From Symbiodinium natans (taxonomy: Eukaryota; Sar; Dinophyceae; Suessiales; Symbiodiniaceae): a stretch of 64,000 nucleotides of DNA. The notes below the pieces were generated by a model. That model had not been told where the DNA came from. It did no database searches and saw nothing but the letters and a program-made list of their open reading frames with translations. Both the position numbers and the translations under genes were made by a program. Where the stretch lies: assembly GCA_905221605.1 (NCBI GenBank), contig CAJNDS010000137.1, positions 153,834 through 217,833 of the forward strand, given 5' to 3'. This document shows positions 8,667 through 17,685 of the stretch, one piece after another (within the stretch, counting starts at the first letter, position 1; every line of letters starts with the position of its first letter).

Positions 8667-11600
8667 GCTTTCTACTTTGACAACACCAGTGCGGGCTTTG
8701 CTGCAAGTGGGGACTGGAAGCTTGGGGATGACCTCCTGTCGCTGAAGATGCGGCAAGTGTTCCAGCTGCTGCATAGTTGCTGCCAAGATCTTCGCATTTG
8801 CTACAACCACATCAAGGCACATGTTGGAAATGGCTGGAACGAATTGGCAGATGTACTGGCTAAAAAGGCCGCCAAGGGCCAAGAACACGCTGCTCCACCT
8901 CAGTGTGTCATAAAGGCTGTCCGGGACAACGACTTGCAATGGCTCTGGGCCTTTGCAAGCACTGTTGCAACGCACCAGTTGCCACTTTGCCAGGACGGCA
9001 CTGTGCGATGGCAAGAAGACGCTAGATGCTCAGAGGGAGCATGTCTAGATGCTGCGCATCTAATCCCGGCTGCTGGACAGCCAACTGCTGCGCGCCACAA
9101 CGTGCTTGAGATGAAGCTCGTTTCAGCAAATGCTCAAGGCCTGCAATTGAAGTATCGCTACATCGAAGAGCAGTTGCTCTACATGGGCTGCAACGTCGCG
9201 ATTTTTCAGGAATCAAAGGGCAAAGCTGGGATGGTGACTTCGTCTCATTTCCTCAGGATGGCAAGCGATTCAGCTGGCGTCTGGGGCTGTGAGATCTGGA
9301 TCAGTCGGAAACACGGCATTGGGCATTGCGGTGGTAAAAATGTTTTCGTCGACGTTCAGGACATCAAAGTTGTGCATGAAGGGCATCGCATCCTTGCCGT
9401 TCAGATTGCGCTGACCAAATTTTCACTCTTGATTGTCGCGGGACATGCGCCACACATGCAGCGACCAAAAGAAGAAAGAGACAGCTTCTTCGATGACCTC
9501 GACACGATAGCGAAAACTAGTGAATGGTGCAGTGGTGCTGTCATTGGCATCGACTTAAATGGACGTATGCCTGCAATGGTTGGACAAGCAACCGGTGAGC
9601 TTGAACCTGATTTGCCGGATCAGCAAGGCATTTTCTTTGCGAACTGGATGGAGCAGCGAGGGTTCTGTGCTCCAAACACCTTTGCTAGCATGCATTCGGG
9701 CGAGCAGCAATTTACATGGCGGCACAGTAGCGGTGCCACAGCGCGCATAGATTACTGGGCAGTCCGTGGAGGATGGATCGAAGACAGTCTGTCTACATGG
9801 ATTGAAGCTTTCCTGGATCTAGCCAATCAGCAGGAAGACCACTGGCCCATCTCTATGACGCTCAGTTGGCGCATTGGCGGATGGAGTGGCGCAAAACTGC
9901 GCCGCAGAAAAATCGACCGAGAAAAAATTGTGAGCAATGAAGGTCGAGAAATTCTTCAGCGCGAGCTTAAGCGCTTCTCAGGCGTGAGCTGGGAAGTACA
10001 TCCGGATGCCCACTGTCGACAAATCGAAGAGCACTTGCACGATATCATCGATGAGCATTTCGTTGCGCCAAGCAATGCGCCGAAGGCGTCCTACATCTCT
10101 GAGGCGGTTTGGCGCGTCCGTGCCTGCAGATTGGCGCTGAAGAGGCGCGTTGCGCTAACGTCGCGCGAAAGAGACTGGCTAAAAGTGCAAGCGGCGCTGC
10201 AAACCTGGAAGGGACGTGGGGGCGCTTTCTATGCGTGGTGCAGAAAACGCTGCCTCCTCTACGAGGTCTTTGCTGGAGCCCTCAACTTTTCAGGGCACAC
10301 GCTCAAGCGCATCCTCAAGCAGGACAAGCTTCAGATGTTGGAGCAGCTGGCGCAGGGATACGGTGGGCTCAGTGGCAATGCTTTGGTCGGTGCCTTGCGA
10401 CGAGCTGGGATTGGGCGCAAGCAACAGGGGCGAGTTGCGAAGCCTCTCCCGTCGGTGAGCCTGAGCAACAACCCACAGCTTAGCAGAAGGGCTGAACTTG
10501 ACGAGCTGTGGATGAAACATTTTGGCGAACAAGAACAAGGACAGATCATGACAGTGAACAGCTTCTTGCACGAAGTCTCCTCGTATCAACCAGATGGAAG
10601 TCAGGTTGATTGGGACAAAGACTTGATGCCAACGCTTGCTGAAATTGAAGATCTTTGTCGCAAAGTGTCCCCGCGGAAGGCTTTCGGATTGGATGACATC
10701 CCGGGAGAATTGTTCGCCGCGGAGCCTGGGCTAATGGCTCGGCTATATCAGCCGTTGATGTTCAAGACGACTGCCAAGCTGCAACAACCGCTGCAATGGG
10801 CAGGCGGAGTGTTGGTCGAAGCGTATAAAGGCTCCGGCCTGGCAGCGGAGGTTGAGTCATTCAGGTCACTTTTCATTGCCTCGGTGCCGGGCAAGGTATA
10901 TCATCAATTTCTTCGCTCAAAGCTTGGCACGCTGATACAGGACATAGTCGCTTCGACGCACTTCGGTGCGCGCAAGGGCGCGCCAGTTGTGCTCCCAGCG
11001 CTGGCTGTCCGGCTCTTTGGTTGCTGGGCGCGAGACACTGGACAGAGCATTGCTCTGCTGTTTCTGGACATCCGTTCAGCATACTATCGCGTGCTGCGCG
11101 AAGTCGCTGTTGGAAGAATATTGACTGATGTGGAAACCATCATGCTCTTCAAGAGATTTCAGCTCACTGAAGACGATCTGCACGAACTTATGGAGGCGGT
11201 TCGTGGAGGCGGACTCGTGAGGGAAGCTGGAATGGGTTCCCATCTGGCGGCTTTGGTGCGCGACCTGTACGCGCGAACCTGGTTTGTGACGCCCTATAGC
11301 TCCGGAGACAAAGTTTGCTACACGAAGGCAGGCAGCAGACCAGGCGAAGCCTGGGCCGACGTGATCTTCACGTTCATTTTCGACAAAGTGATGAAGAAGA
11401 TCAAGACCAGGCTCACTGACCTCGACGTTTGCACTGCGCTGCCTTTCTCGGGTGTGCCTGAGCCGTGGCAAGACAGCGACATGAACAACTCTGCTGAGTT
11501 TTTGGCCGCGATCTGGGCGGATGATGCTGTTTACCCAGTCGCGGACAAGGATCCGCGCCGGATGTTGCTCCGACTCAAAACCACGGCGAGCGTAGTCTTG

Positions 11601-13016
11601 GATACCTGCGCGTCTTTCGGCTTGGAAGCGAACCTGAAGCCAGGGAAAACTTCGATACTGCTGAAGATGCGTGGGAGAAACTCCAGACAGGCTGCACGTG
11701 AGCACTTCCCTGTGGGTCGCAGTGAGCTTTGCTGTCAAAGGGCTACGACACAGACTGTTGCCATCCCGATAGTCCCTCTCTACAAGCACCTTGGCGGCCT
11801 GCTGGACCCAGACTTCCAGAGCATGCCAGAAGCGAAGCGCAGGGGGTGTGTGGCTGCGTCAGCGTTTGACTGTCGCGCAAAGCAACTCTTCCACAATCGA
11901 CATGTGCCACTGGCAACAAAGAGCGGCCTTTTCCCTGGATTGATCACACCCACTTACTTCAATCTGGCAATTTGGGAGCCGACAGGAAAGGCGTGGGCGC
12001 ACATGGAGTTCGCCTACGCGCGTCTTGTTTGCAGACTTTTGTGGAACAGGTGCCAGCGAGAAGACTACTTCCGAGTGGCGCCAGCGCTCGCTTTTGAGTG
12101 CACGAGGGTCCTTCCCCTCCACCTCATTGCGGCGCAGAGACGGATTGGAATGCTGATTGCCATCGTGGAAACGGACAGTCCTGCCATATGGGCCCTTCTT
12201 CAGCTTGAAAAACATTGGCTCAAGACCTTGACAGACGACTTCAGGGCGCTACTCCCAAGCAGTGACGGCTGGCCTAGCTTCAGCAGTGACAGCTGGCCGC
12301 TCTGGTGGCACACCTTCAAAAGCCGGAAAGCCGAGGTCAAGCGAGCAGCCAAGCACAGAACGGAGCACCTGTTTGATGAGTATCTAGCTGCTGAGGCCAA
12401 GCAGCTTTTGCTCGCAGACATGTATCGCGAAGCGCTTCGTGAGGTTGGCAATGTTGAAGGAGTTCCGCAATGGACATGCGGGCCTTGCAGACGAGCCTTC
12501 AAATCCAAAGCTGGACTGGCGACACATTTTTTCAGAAAGCATCAGCGTAGGGCAGAGTACAGATTCTTCGCTCGAGGATCTGTCTGTGCTGCATGCGGCA
12601 CTGATTATCATGGGTATTGTCGTTTGCTTGCGCATTTGCGTGCTTGGACAGACTGCGTTGACAGACTGCGTGAATTGGGTCTTTACAACACCGACGTGCA
12701 GCCCGGTTTCGGCAGTAGAGAATGGCGCAAGCGACAACGACAAGAATTTCACCCCGCCCCACCTGTAAGACAAGTTGGTGTTCAGGTCCCTCCCAACACC
12801 ACTGACGGTCTGGGGATACAGGTTGCAGATGAAGCTTATTTGGAGTTGTGTGAGCGTTTGTTTGTGCTTGAGGAGGTAGACAAGGAGCAGTGTGGTCACG
12901 AGCTGCTGCTTGAGATCCTAGCACAATTTCCTCTATATCCAGATGAGTGCATTGCAGTTGTCGACAGAGTGCGGCAAGAGCTTGTAGCGGAGTTGCTGAC
13001 AAATGGCCTGCCTTAG
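8667..13016 (+). CDS. LINE endonuclease-reverse transcriptase
   Basis: About 1,450 residues. With residues counted from the ATG at 8748: the rest of RNase H (~1-45); APE-type endonuclease (~120-370) with SANAQG, FQESKG, GIDLNGRM, ARIDYW and DHWPIS, the last being the usual SDH-x-P site; reverse transcriptase (~630-1000) with motif A FLDIRSAYYRV near 770, motif B GSRPGEAWADVIF near 860 and motif C IWADDAVYP near 920; then two Cys/His fingers near 1242-1310 (CGPCRRAFKSKAGLATHFF; CAACGTDYHGYCRLLAH). It nicks the target and copies its RNA there. A TAG at 13014 stops it, but the same frame continues. Confidence 0.85.
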   Translation, partial: AFYFDNTSAGFAASGDWKLGDDLLSLKMRQVFQLLHSCCQDLRICYNHIKAHVGNGWNELADVLAKKAAKGQEHAAPPQCVIKAVRDNDLQWLWAFASTVATHQLPLCQDGTVRWQEDARCSEGACLDAAHLIPAAGQPTAARHNVLEMKLVSANAQGLQLKYRYIEEQLLYMGCNVAIFQESKGKAGMVTSSHFLRMASDSAGVWGCEIWISRKHGIGHCGGKNVFVDVQDIKVVHEGHRILAVQIALTKFSLLIVAGHAPHMQRPKEERDSFFDDLDTIAKTSEWCSGAVIGIDLNGRMPAMVGQATGELEPDLPDQQGIFFANWMEQRGFCAPNTFASMHSGEQQFTWRHSSGATARIDYWAVRGGWIEDSLSTWIEAFLDLANQQEDHWPISMTLSWRIGGWSGAKLRRRKIDREKIVSNEGREILQRELKRFSGVSWEVHPDAHCRQIEEHLHDIIDEHFVAPSNAPKASYISEAVWRVRACRLALKRRVALTSRERDWLKVQAALQTWKGRGGAFYAWCRKRCLLYEVFAGALNFSGHTLKRILKQDKLQMLEQLAQGYGGLSGNALVGALRRAGIGRKQQGRVAKPLPSVSLSNNPQLSRRAELDELWMKHFGEQEQGQIMTVNSFLHEVSSYQPDGSQVDWDKDLMPTLAEIEDLCRKVSPRKAFGLDDIPGELFAAEPGLMARLYQPLMFKTTAKLQQPLQWAGGVLVEAYKGSGLAAEVESFRSLFIASVPGKVYHQFLRSKLGTLIQDIVASTHFGARKGAPVVLPALAVRLFGCWARDTGQSIALLFLDIRSAYYRVLREVAVGRILTDVETIMLFKRFQLTEDDLHELMEAVRGGGLVREAGMGSHLAALVRDLYARTWFVTPYSSGDKVCYTKAGSRPGEAWADVIFTFIFDKVMKKIKTRLTDLDVCTALPFSGVPEPWQDSDMNNSAEFLAAIWADDAVYPVADKDPRRMLLRLKTTASVVLDTCASFGLEANLKPGKTSILLKMRGRNSRQAAREHFPVGRSELCCQRATTQTVAIPIVPLYKHLGGLLDPDFQSMPEAKRRGCVAASAFDCRAKQLFHNRHVPLATKSGLFPGLITPTYFNLAIWEPTGKAWAHMEFAYARLVCRLLWNRCQREDYFRVAPALAFECTRVLPLHLIAAQRRIGMLIAIVETDSPAIWALLQLEKHWLKTLTDDFRALLPSSDGWPSFSSDSWPLWWHTFKSRKAEVKRAAKHRTEHLFDEYLAAEAKQLLLADMYREALREVGNVEGVPQWTCGPCRRAFKSKAGLATHFFRKHQRRAEYRFFARGSVCAACGTDYHGYCRLLAHLRAWTDCVDRLRELGLYNTDVQPGFGSREWRKRQRQEFHPAPPVRQVGVQVPPNTTDGLGIQVADEAYLELCERLFVLEEVDKEQCGHELLLEILAQFPLYPDECIAVVDRVRQELVAELLTNGLP

Positions 13017-13448
13017 GAGATAGACTTGCAGAGATGGATCCTTGACATGCTGGAACATTTCGAAGCATCATTTGCAGGCATGCCGTACGAAGAAACTGCT
13101 GATGACGTTCTGCTACAGCGGCAAAGTTTCGACACTGATATAGATTGGTGCCCAATCGTTACAGCGCTGGCAAGACGCAGGCCGTTGAAGGAGACCCCTG
13201 ACGCTACTCTGTGTAGATACACCCTGAACTGTCGTTGGGACGCAGATTTGCGGCAGCCCAGTGGAGTAGTTGAAGTATCTGACCTTGCAGCCTGTAAGCC
13301 AGCTGCCGCTGTCCTACGAGCAGCTTGGAGCCTTGTTGTACAGGGCAAGCTTGTATGCCTTTGTGCTCCTCCTGCCTTCAGGGACAGCGTTCTTTTCAGG
13401 CCTTTTGCGGCGGCCGCCGCTGCGAGGCGCGTGACTTTCTGCATGTAA
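13017..13448 (+). pseudogene. LINE ORF2 C-terminal tail after an in-frame stop
   Basis: Same frame as the endonuclease-RT, separated only by one TAG. It reads on for ~143 codons (WILDMLEHFEASFAGMPYEE, IDWCPIVTALARRRPLKE, FRPFAAAAAARRVTF) to TAA at 13446. The single stop is most simply a point mutation in a dead copy. Read-through cannot be excluded. Confidence 0.6.
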
Positions 13449-13543
13449 TTAGGGCGCGTACAAACCTCTAGCCTTCTGGAAACAGAAACAGAAACCCTAA
13501 ACCCTAAACCCTAAACCCTAAACTTACCCTAAACCCCTTGCAG

Positions 13544-13641
13544 GTTGTCATATTGGCTCCAGCTGGCCGACCATTTCCGGCTTCCCACCGTGGTGCACTT
13601 TGCCTCGCTGCCGGAGATGATGGAGAAAGTGGCTGCCTTAG
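13544..13641 (+). CDS. Exon, unknown protein
   Basis: Follows TTGCAG and reads SYWLQLADHFRLPTVVHF and then SLPEMMEKVAAL. It runs into a 150 bp TTTAGGG tract: the GT at 13642 is the first GT of the repeat. With that donor the next exon (13979) would be out of phase. With a GC donor at 13635 the frames join, giving KVA/VVGHDW. It is a clean example of an exon between CCCTAAA (upstream) and TTTAGGG (downstream). Confidence 0.7.
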
Positions 13642-13642
13642 G

Positions 13643-13797
13643 TTTAGGGTTTAGGGTTTAGGGTTTAGGGTTTAGGGTTTAGGGTTTAGGGTTTAGGGTT
13701 TAGGGTTTAGGGTTTAGGGTTTAGGGTTTAGGGTTCAGGGTTCAGGGTTCAGGGTTCAGGGTTCAGGGTTCAGGGTTCAGGGTTCAGGGTTTAGGGT
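13643..13797 (+). repeat. Telomere-type tract, two unit types in blocks
   Basis: About 13 TTTAGGG units followed by about 8 TTCAGGG units, then TTTAGGG again. The block structure shows tandem expansion of a variant unit. It starts at the preceding exon's 3' border. Confidence 0.9.
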
Positions 13798-13801
13798 GCC
13801 A

Positions 13802-13935
13802 CTACTGGTTGCTTAAGACCCCCCACCCCCCAAAAAAAAACATAAAGCTATTTTCCAGTCCTTCATAGGGATTGTAGTACCCCCTATTATACTCCCTACT
13901 AAGGACTGTTATATAGTTTTCGGGCGAACATCCGA
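13802..13935. mobile_element. Composite of family H left arm and family A element
   Basis: GGTTGCTTAAGACC (the H left arm) is followed after a C/A-rich run by CAGTCCTTCATAGGGATTG and TAAGGACTGTTATATAG, then GGGCGAACATCC: the two arms of family A. No H right arm is seen, so an A element probably replaced or broke an H element. Confidence 0.5.
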
Positions 13936-13978
13936 ACTTAAACCCTACAACCTAAGAAACTTATGATGATGACTTCAG

Positions 13979-14028
13979 GTCGTGGGGCACGACTGGGCCC
14001 ACATTAGCGTGCAGACGCTGTCGCCTCA
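13979..14028 (+). CDS. Short exon, unknown protein
   Basis: Follows ACTTCAG and reads VVGHDWAHISVQTLSPQL. The donor GT (CTGG/GTGCC) is 7 bp before the left arm of a family G element, so the following intron is essentially that element. VGHDWA recalls the nucleophile-loop region of some hydrolases, but this is too short to call. Confidence 0.6.
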
Positions 14029-14037
14029 GCTGGGTGC

Positions 14038-14125
14038 CTATACTCCCCTTAGAACCTTTATAAACAAATGCTTGGTTTTGTCTGTTCCCTTGGGTTTTAT
14101 ACAGACAAAACAACTCCTAAGGGGG
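14038..14125. mobile_element. Introner-like element, family G (copy 1)
   Basis: Left arm CTATACTCCCCTTAGAACC; right arm CTCCTAAGGGGG, complementary to the left one. It sits between the exons at 13979 and 14138, so most of that ~109 bp intron is the element. Copies: 14258, 17837 and 51381. Confidence 0.65.
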
Positions 14126-14137
14126 CCATTGGTGCAG

Positions 14138-14241
14138 TGATTGGGCCAGGCTGCTGCCGGCAATATGTAACCAGGTGCAGGTTGCACAGACTCCACGAGA
14201 CGTCGTTCTCGCGTTTCGTTGGACACTCTTGCCTCTTGCTA
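14138..14241 (+). CDS. Exon, unknown protein
   Basis: Follows GGTGCAG. The frame that joins the previous exon through one leftover G reads VIGPGCCRQYVTRCRLHRLH then ETSFSRFVGHSCLLL. A second family G element follows at once, so two successive introns both carry G elements. Confidence 0.5.
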
Positions 14242-14257
14242 GTGTCTAAAGCCCTCC

Positions 14258-14350
14258 CCCCCCCTTAGGAATCATGTTTATTTTTACTTGTATACAACCC
14301 AGGGGAGTATAAAACATGTTGCTTTTATTAGGGTTCTAAGGGGAGTATGG
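14258..14350. mobile_element. Introner-like element, family G (copy 2)
   Basis: Left arm CCCCTTAGGAATC; right arm GGTTCTAAGGGGAGTATGG. The core is AT-rich, as in the other copies. An open frame (MSLSQTVRQRALNTKES) starts just after the downstream GAAG. Confidence 0.6.
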
Positions 14351-14970
14351 TGCGAAGATGTCTCTCTCACAGACAGTACGTCAACGTGCCCTGAACACCA
14401 AAGAAAGCCCTGCTAGGAGGATCGGGGGCGGCGGGGGGGGCTTACTGAGTAAGGACAAAGCATCAAAAGTGCCGAAAAAGACCCGAATTGAGGTTCTCCT
14501 CTTCAATAACCCTGCCTGACTGCTCCCCCTGATCCTCCGAATAGGGACCCTCAACCCTGAAGCCTTTGTGCTTTGTCAGCTATACCCGTAGCAAGAAGAA
14601 CCCTTCAGCCCACCCTCCTAAACCCTAAACCCTAGGCGGGAGGCAAACCAAAAAATCTTAAACCCCAAATCTCGGCCCCAGTAGATTTGCCCTTGTGTTT
14701 GCAGTTCATCGCTGTTTTCTGAGGGGGCATGTGTCCACAAATGGCCAGCTAGGAATGTTTAGGGCTTCCGGATGTTTCGCGTTCAGGCTTTCGGAGGCTT
14801 CAGAGGCTTAAGGGTTTCAGCAGCAAGTTCGAACACCCATGGCGTGTGCCACTGCAACCCTGCAAAATGATGTCGTGGGTTCCCTAGAGTGTGGTTCCTT
14901 CGTTTGGGCCTGCTATTTATGCAACCCCATTCGAAGCCCTACACCCTCAACCACCAAACCCTCTGCCATA

Positions 14971-15097
14971 CTACTATTTGCTTAAGAACCATCCAGAAAA
15001 ACACAGCAAATGATTCCATATATGAACCTTATAAGGAAGAATTCATAGTAGTTCTTTTTTTTTTTTGGGGGGGGGGGTCCTTAAGCAACTACTGGTA
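14971..15097. mobile_element. Inverted-repeat element, family H (copy 4)
   Basis: Left arm CTACTATTTGCTTAAGAACC; right arm GGTCCTTAAGCAACTACTGG. Between them are an AT-rich core and a T10-G10 homopolymer pair. Length about 125 bp. Confidence 0.65.
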
Positions 15098-15158
15098 GAT
15101 ACTTCTGCACCCTAGACCCTAAACTCTAGACCCTATAAACCCTAAAGGGACCGTTAAG

Positions 15159-15265
15159 AATCACTTCCCGCCCGGTACCGCTCCGAAGGCGCGCGCTACA
15201 TCGACGTGTCATGTCCCAAAGTGAAGCGTGGCTTGTTCTGGCATATGGACTTGCGGATCTCTTAA
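15159..15265 (+). CDS. Candidate terminal exon
   Basis: Open from TTAAG to TAA. It reads RYRSEGARYIDVSCPKVKRG and ends LFWHMDLRIS. Composition is clearly protein-like; TTTAGGG repeat begins 10 bp later. Family not recognised. Confidence 0.5.
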
Positions 15266-15534
15266 GAGGTTGAGGGTTTAGGGTTTAGTTCTGGGGGGGT
15301 TGAGGTGGTGTAGGGTTTTTGGGTCTACATAGGATCAAAAGGGTCTATGTAGGGCTGAGTGCGAACATGCGACAGAAAGCCCTTACCAATGGTGTGCCCT
15401 CGTTAAGGGAGGTGCTCTTTCAAGATAAGCCTGCTTAAACAAGGGAGGCTAGGGCCTGTTCGCAAGTTTGGGGCTTAGGGCCGATTTTGAAGGGGTTTAG
15501 GGTTTAGGGTTAGGGTTTAGATTTAGGGAGAAGT

Positions 15535-15596
15535 TGTCCGACCCGGAATGTGTTCTTGACGGGTCTTGGGCTTCATCGCAGAAGCAACTCGAAACC
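15535..15596 (+). CDS. Candidate exon
   Basis: After TTTAGGGAG the frame reads EKLSDPECVLDGSWASSQK and runs into degenerate CCGAAACCC repeat. The flanking orientation is the reverse of the common pattern (TTTAGGG upstream). Weak support. Confidence 0.3.
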
Positions 15597-15705
15597 CGAA
15601 ACCCGAAACCACGTTCACCATGTTTCTTGAAAATCTTAAGGGCGCACTTCCTCATCCGAGCCTCATCCCTTGCAAGAAACCTCCCTGCAGACCCTAAACC
15701 TCAAA

Positions 15706-15740
<35 letters not shown>

Positions 15741-15952
15741 GACCCATGTCGCGGTTTAGGGTTTAGGGTGTAGGGTGTAGGATTTTAGGGTTTTTAAGGC
15801 TTAGGAAATCACGAAAGACGTCATTTTTGCTCGCATCTTGCTGTTGACAGCTGCCCTGGCGCGAAGGGCAGTGCCCGACCCATGCATGCTGCTTGCCGCT
15901 GCGGCCATGGGCTCTCAGTTTCCATGGGGGGGGTGCTGTTTGAGATCCCTAA

Positions 15953-16070
15953 ACCCTAAACCCTAAACCCTAAACCCTAAACCCTAAACCCTAAGCCCTA
16001 AGCCCTAAACCCTAAACCCTAAACCCTAAAGCCTAAACCCTAAACCCTAAACCCTAACCCGAAACCCTAA
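15953..16070 (-). repeat. Telomere-type (CCCTAAA)n tract
   Basis: About 16 units with rare variants. The stretch 16070-16330 continues as degenerate CCCTATAAA/CCCTACAAA variants. A possible exon (ITKDVIFARILLLTAALARR) lies upstream at 15806-15935, only weakly supported. Confidence 0.9.
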
Positions 16071-17058
16071 ACCCTGGGATCCCTAGGCCCTAACCTTAGT
16101 ACAGGGAACATCAAAGGCCAGGGCGCAACAGCTCCGGAGCCCATTTTTCTAGTTCTGCTGCAGCTCCGACTGAAGAAATGGCTTACTCCGCCCCCCGATC
16201 CTCCAAGCAGGAAACCTAAACCCAACAAGCCCTAGAAACTCTATAAACCCTATGTAAACCCTACAAACCCTATAAACCCTACAAACCCTGTAAACCCTAA
16301 AACCCTAGGCCTTGAACCCTAACCCAAGGGCCTCTACAGTTTGTCGGCGTTTTGAGACCTAAACCCTGAACTCTAAACCCAAATGCCAATGTTGCGCACC
16401 CGAATGGTGGGGAAAGCCCCCGGCATGCTCCGAGTTCGGATGATGGCATCGGGGGTGGAGGTGCCCACATGTGCCCACAATTTAGGGCTTAGGGTTTAGG
16501 GTTTCATGGTTTAGAGTCAGGGCTGAGGGGTCGGTTGTCTTAATATTTCTAGACTTGGGACCCTATACTCCCCTGTAAGTCCCGAAGCTATGCTTTGCAC
16601 CCCTCTAACGAATTCTGCTACACAAGGGGCCCTGAACCCGAAAAATCATCTCACAGAGCCCAGGCCTCGGAGGACAGGCCTCTGCTGTCGAATCTAAGGG
16701 TAGTCCCATGGTCCCTTAGTATGGTTCCTTGGTTGACTTCCGACGTCTGGGGCTTTAGGTTTTATGGGGTAGATGAGGGGTATAGAAGGGGCCATGCAAC
16801 TACCCTAAGGTAGAGTTTTTGGCGGCCCCCGCAAGAACGGGACCGTAAATCAGAGAACTGTGGGAGCTGAACCACGCTGCCTTTTCTGGGAGCCCAAATG
16901 CTTTTGTTCGGGCATTTAAGGGTTTTAAGGGTTGCCATGTCTTTTTCAGTGTTTGTTCACGGTCTCTTAAGGGTTTATAGGGTTTAGGGTTTAGGGTTTC
17001 TCGTTTTTTTTGTTTTTTGTTTCTGGGATTTTGGGGGGGTTCGTGGTCGCATGCCAAG

Positions 17059-17152
17059 GTCCTGGCTTTGTCCGCGCCAGACTATGAGGCCATGGTAGCG
17101 GCCACGGGGAGGTCGGTACGAAGTCTGAGCTTCGTCGCACATCTTTGTGGGA
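17059..17152 (+). CDS. Exon, unknown protein
   Basis: Follows GCCAAG; reads VLALSAPDYEAMVAATGRSV then RSLSFVAHLCG. The donor is GTTTCGGGTTTAGGG, i.e. the start of a telomere tract. AG before and G after the acceptor agree with the dinoflagellate AG/G rule. Confidence 0.65.
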
Positions 17153-17335
17153 GTTTCGGGTTTAGGGTTTAGGGCATCGCGGGGTCAAAACAAAGGGTGT
17201 AGGGTTTAGGGTTTAGGGTTTAGGGTTTGTAGGTTTTCTTTGCGGCGAGCATGATAGTGAAGCTGTTCACAAGCCCCTACGCCCTGAAACCTATAAGCCC
17301 CACATTTACATAAACCCTCTTCGAGGAGGGGGCAC

Positions 17336-17431
17336 CTTACTATATTAAGTCTAGTTAAGGGTCTTCTAACCTAAGTTAGGATCCTTATAACCCAATTTCG
17401 GGTCCTTACAGCTCTTCTTACAATTAGGGGG
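17336..17431. mobile_element. Possible inverted-repeat element, single copy
   Basis: An AT-rich stretch with AAGGGTCTTCTAACC and GGATCCTTATAACCC blocks and an imperfect symmetry, ending in GGGGGTCCCTCC. No second copy was found in the window, so it is a weak call. Confidence 0.3.
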
Positions 17432-17685
17432 TCCCTCCTTGTATGAAACGACCCAGGAAAGAGCACCTGTCGCGCTTGACTGGATCCCCGCGCTTTCGCT
17501 TGCGGCTGTTGCATAGAGGATCCACGCTGCACGACGAGACTTGCTTGGACCTTCCAATCTCTTTGGAGCTTCTTGGCTTTCTTCTGGCTGGCTCTTAGGA
17601 CTTTAACCCTTTGGGTTTTTGTAGAAACTACGATAAGGAGCCTAAAAGTTAAGCTTTCAGAAGTCAGCCAAGGCTTGTTCAGTTG

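Larger units (their letters stand above)
5693..13493 (+). mobile_element. LINE retrotransposon, frame-broken, telomere-repeat flanked
   Basis: A 7.8 kb element with a coiled-coil ORF1, then a long second unit with a hydrophobic N-terminal region, RNase H, APE-type endonuclease, reverse transcriptase and C2H2-type zinc fingers, then a C-terminal tail. The order RNase H before endonuclease/RT is unusual. The second unit is split by frameshifts near 8300 and 8660 and by an in-frame TAG at 13014, so this copy is probably dead. Both ends abut CCCTAAA sequence (5681-5692 and 13494-13540), with no poly(A) tail seen. Borders are estimated from where the heptamers stop. Confidence 0.85.
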
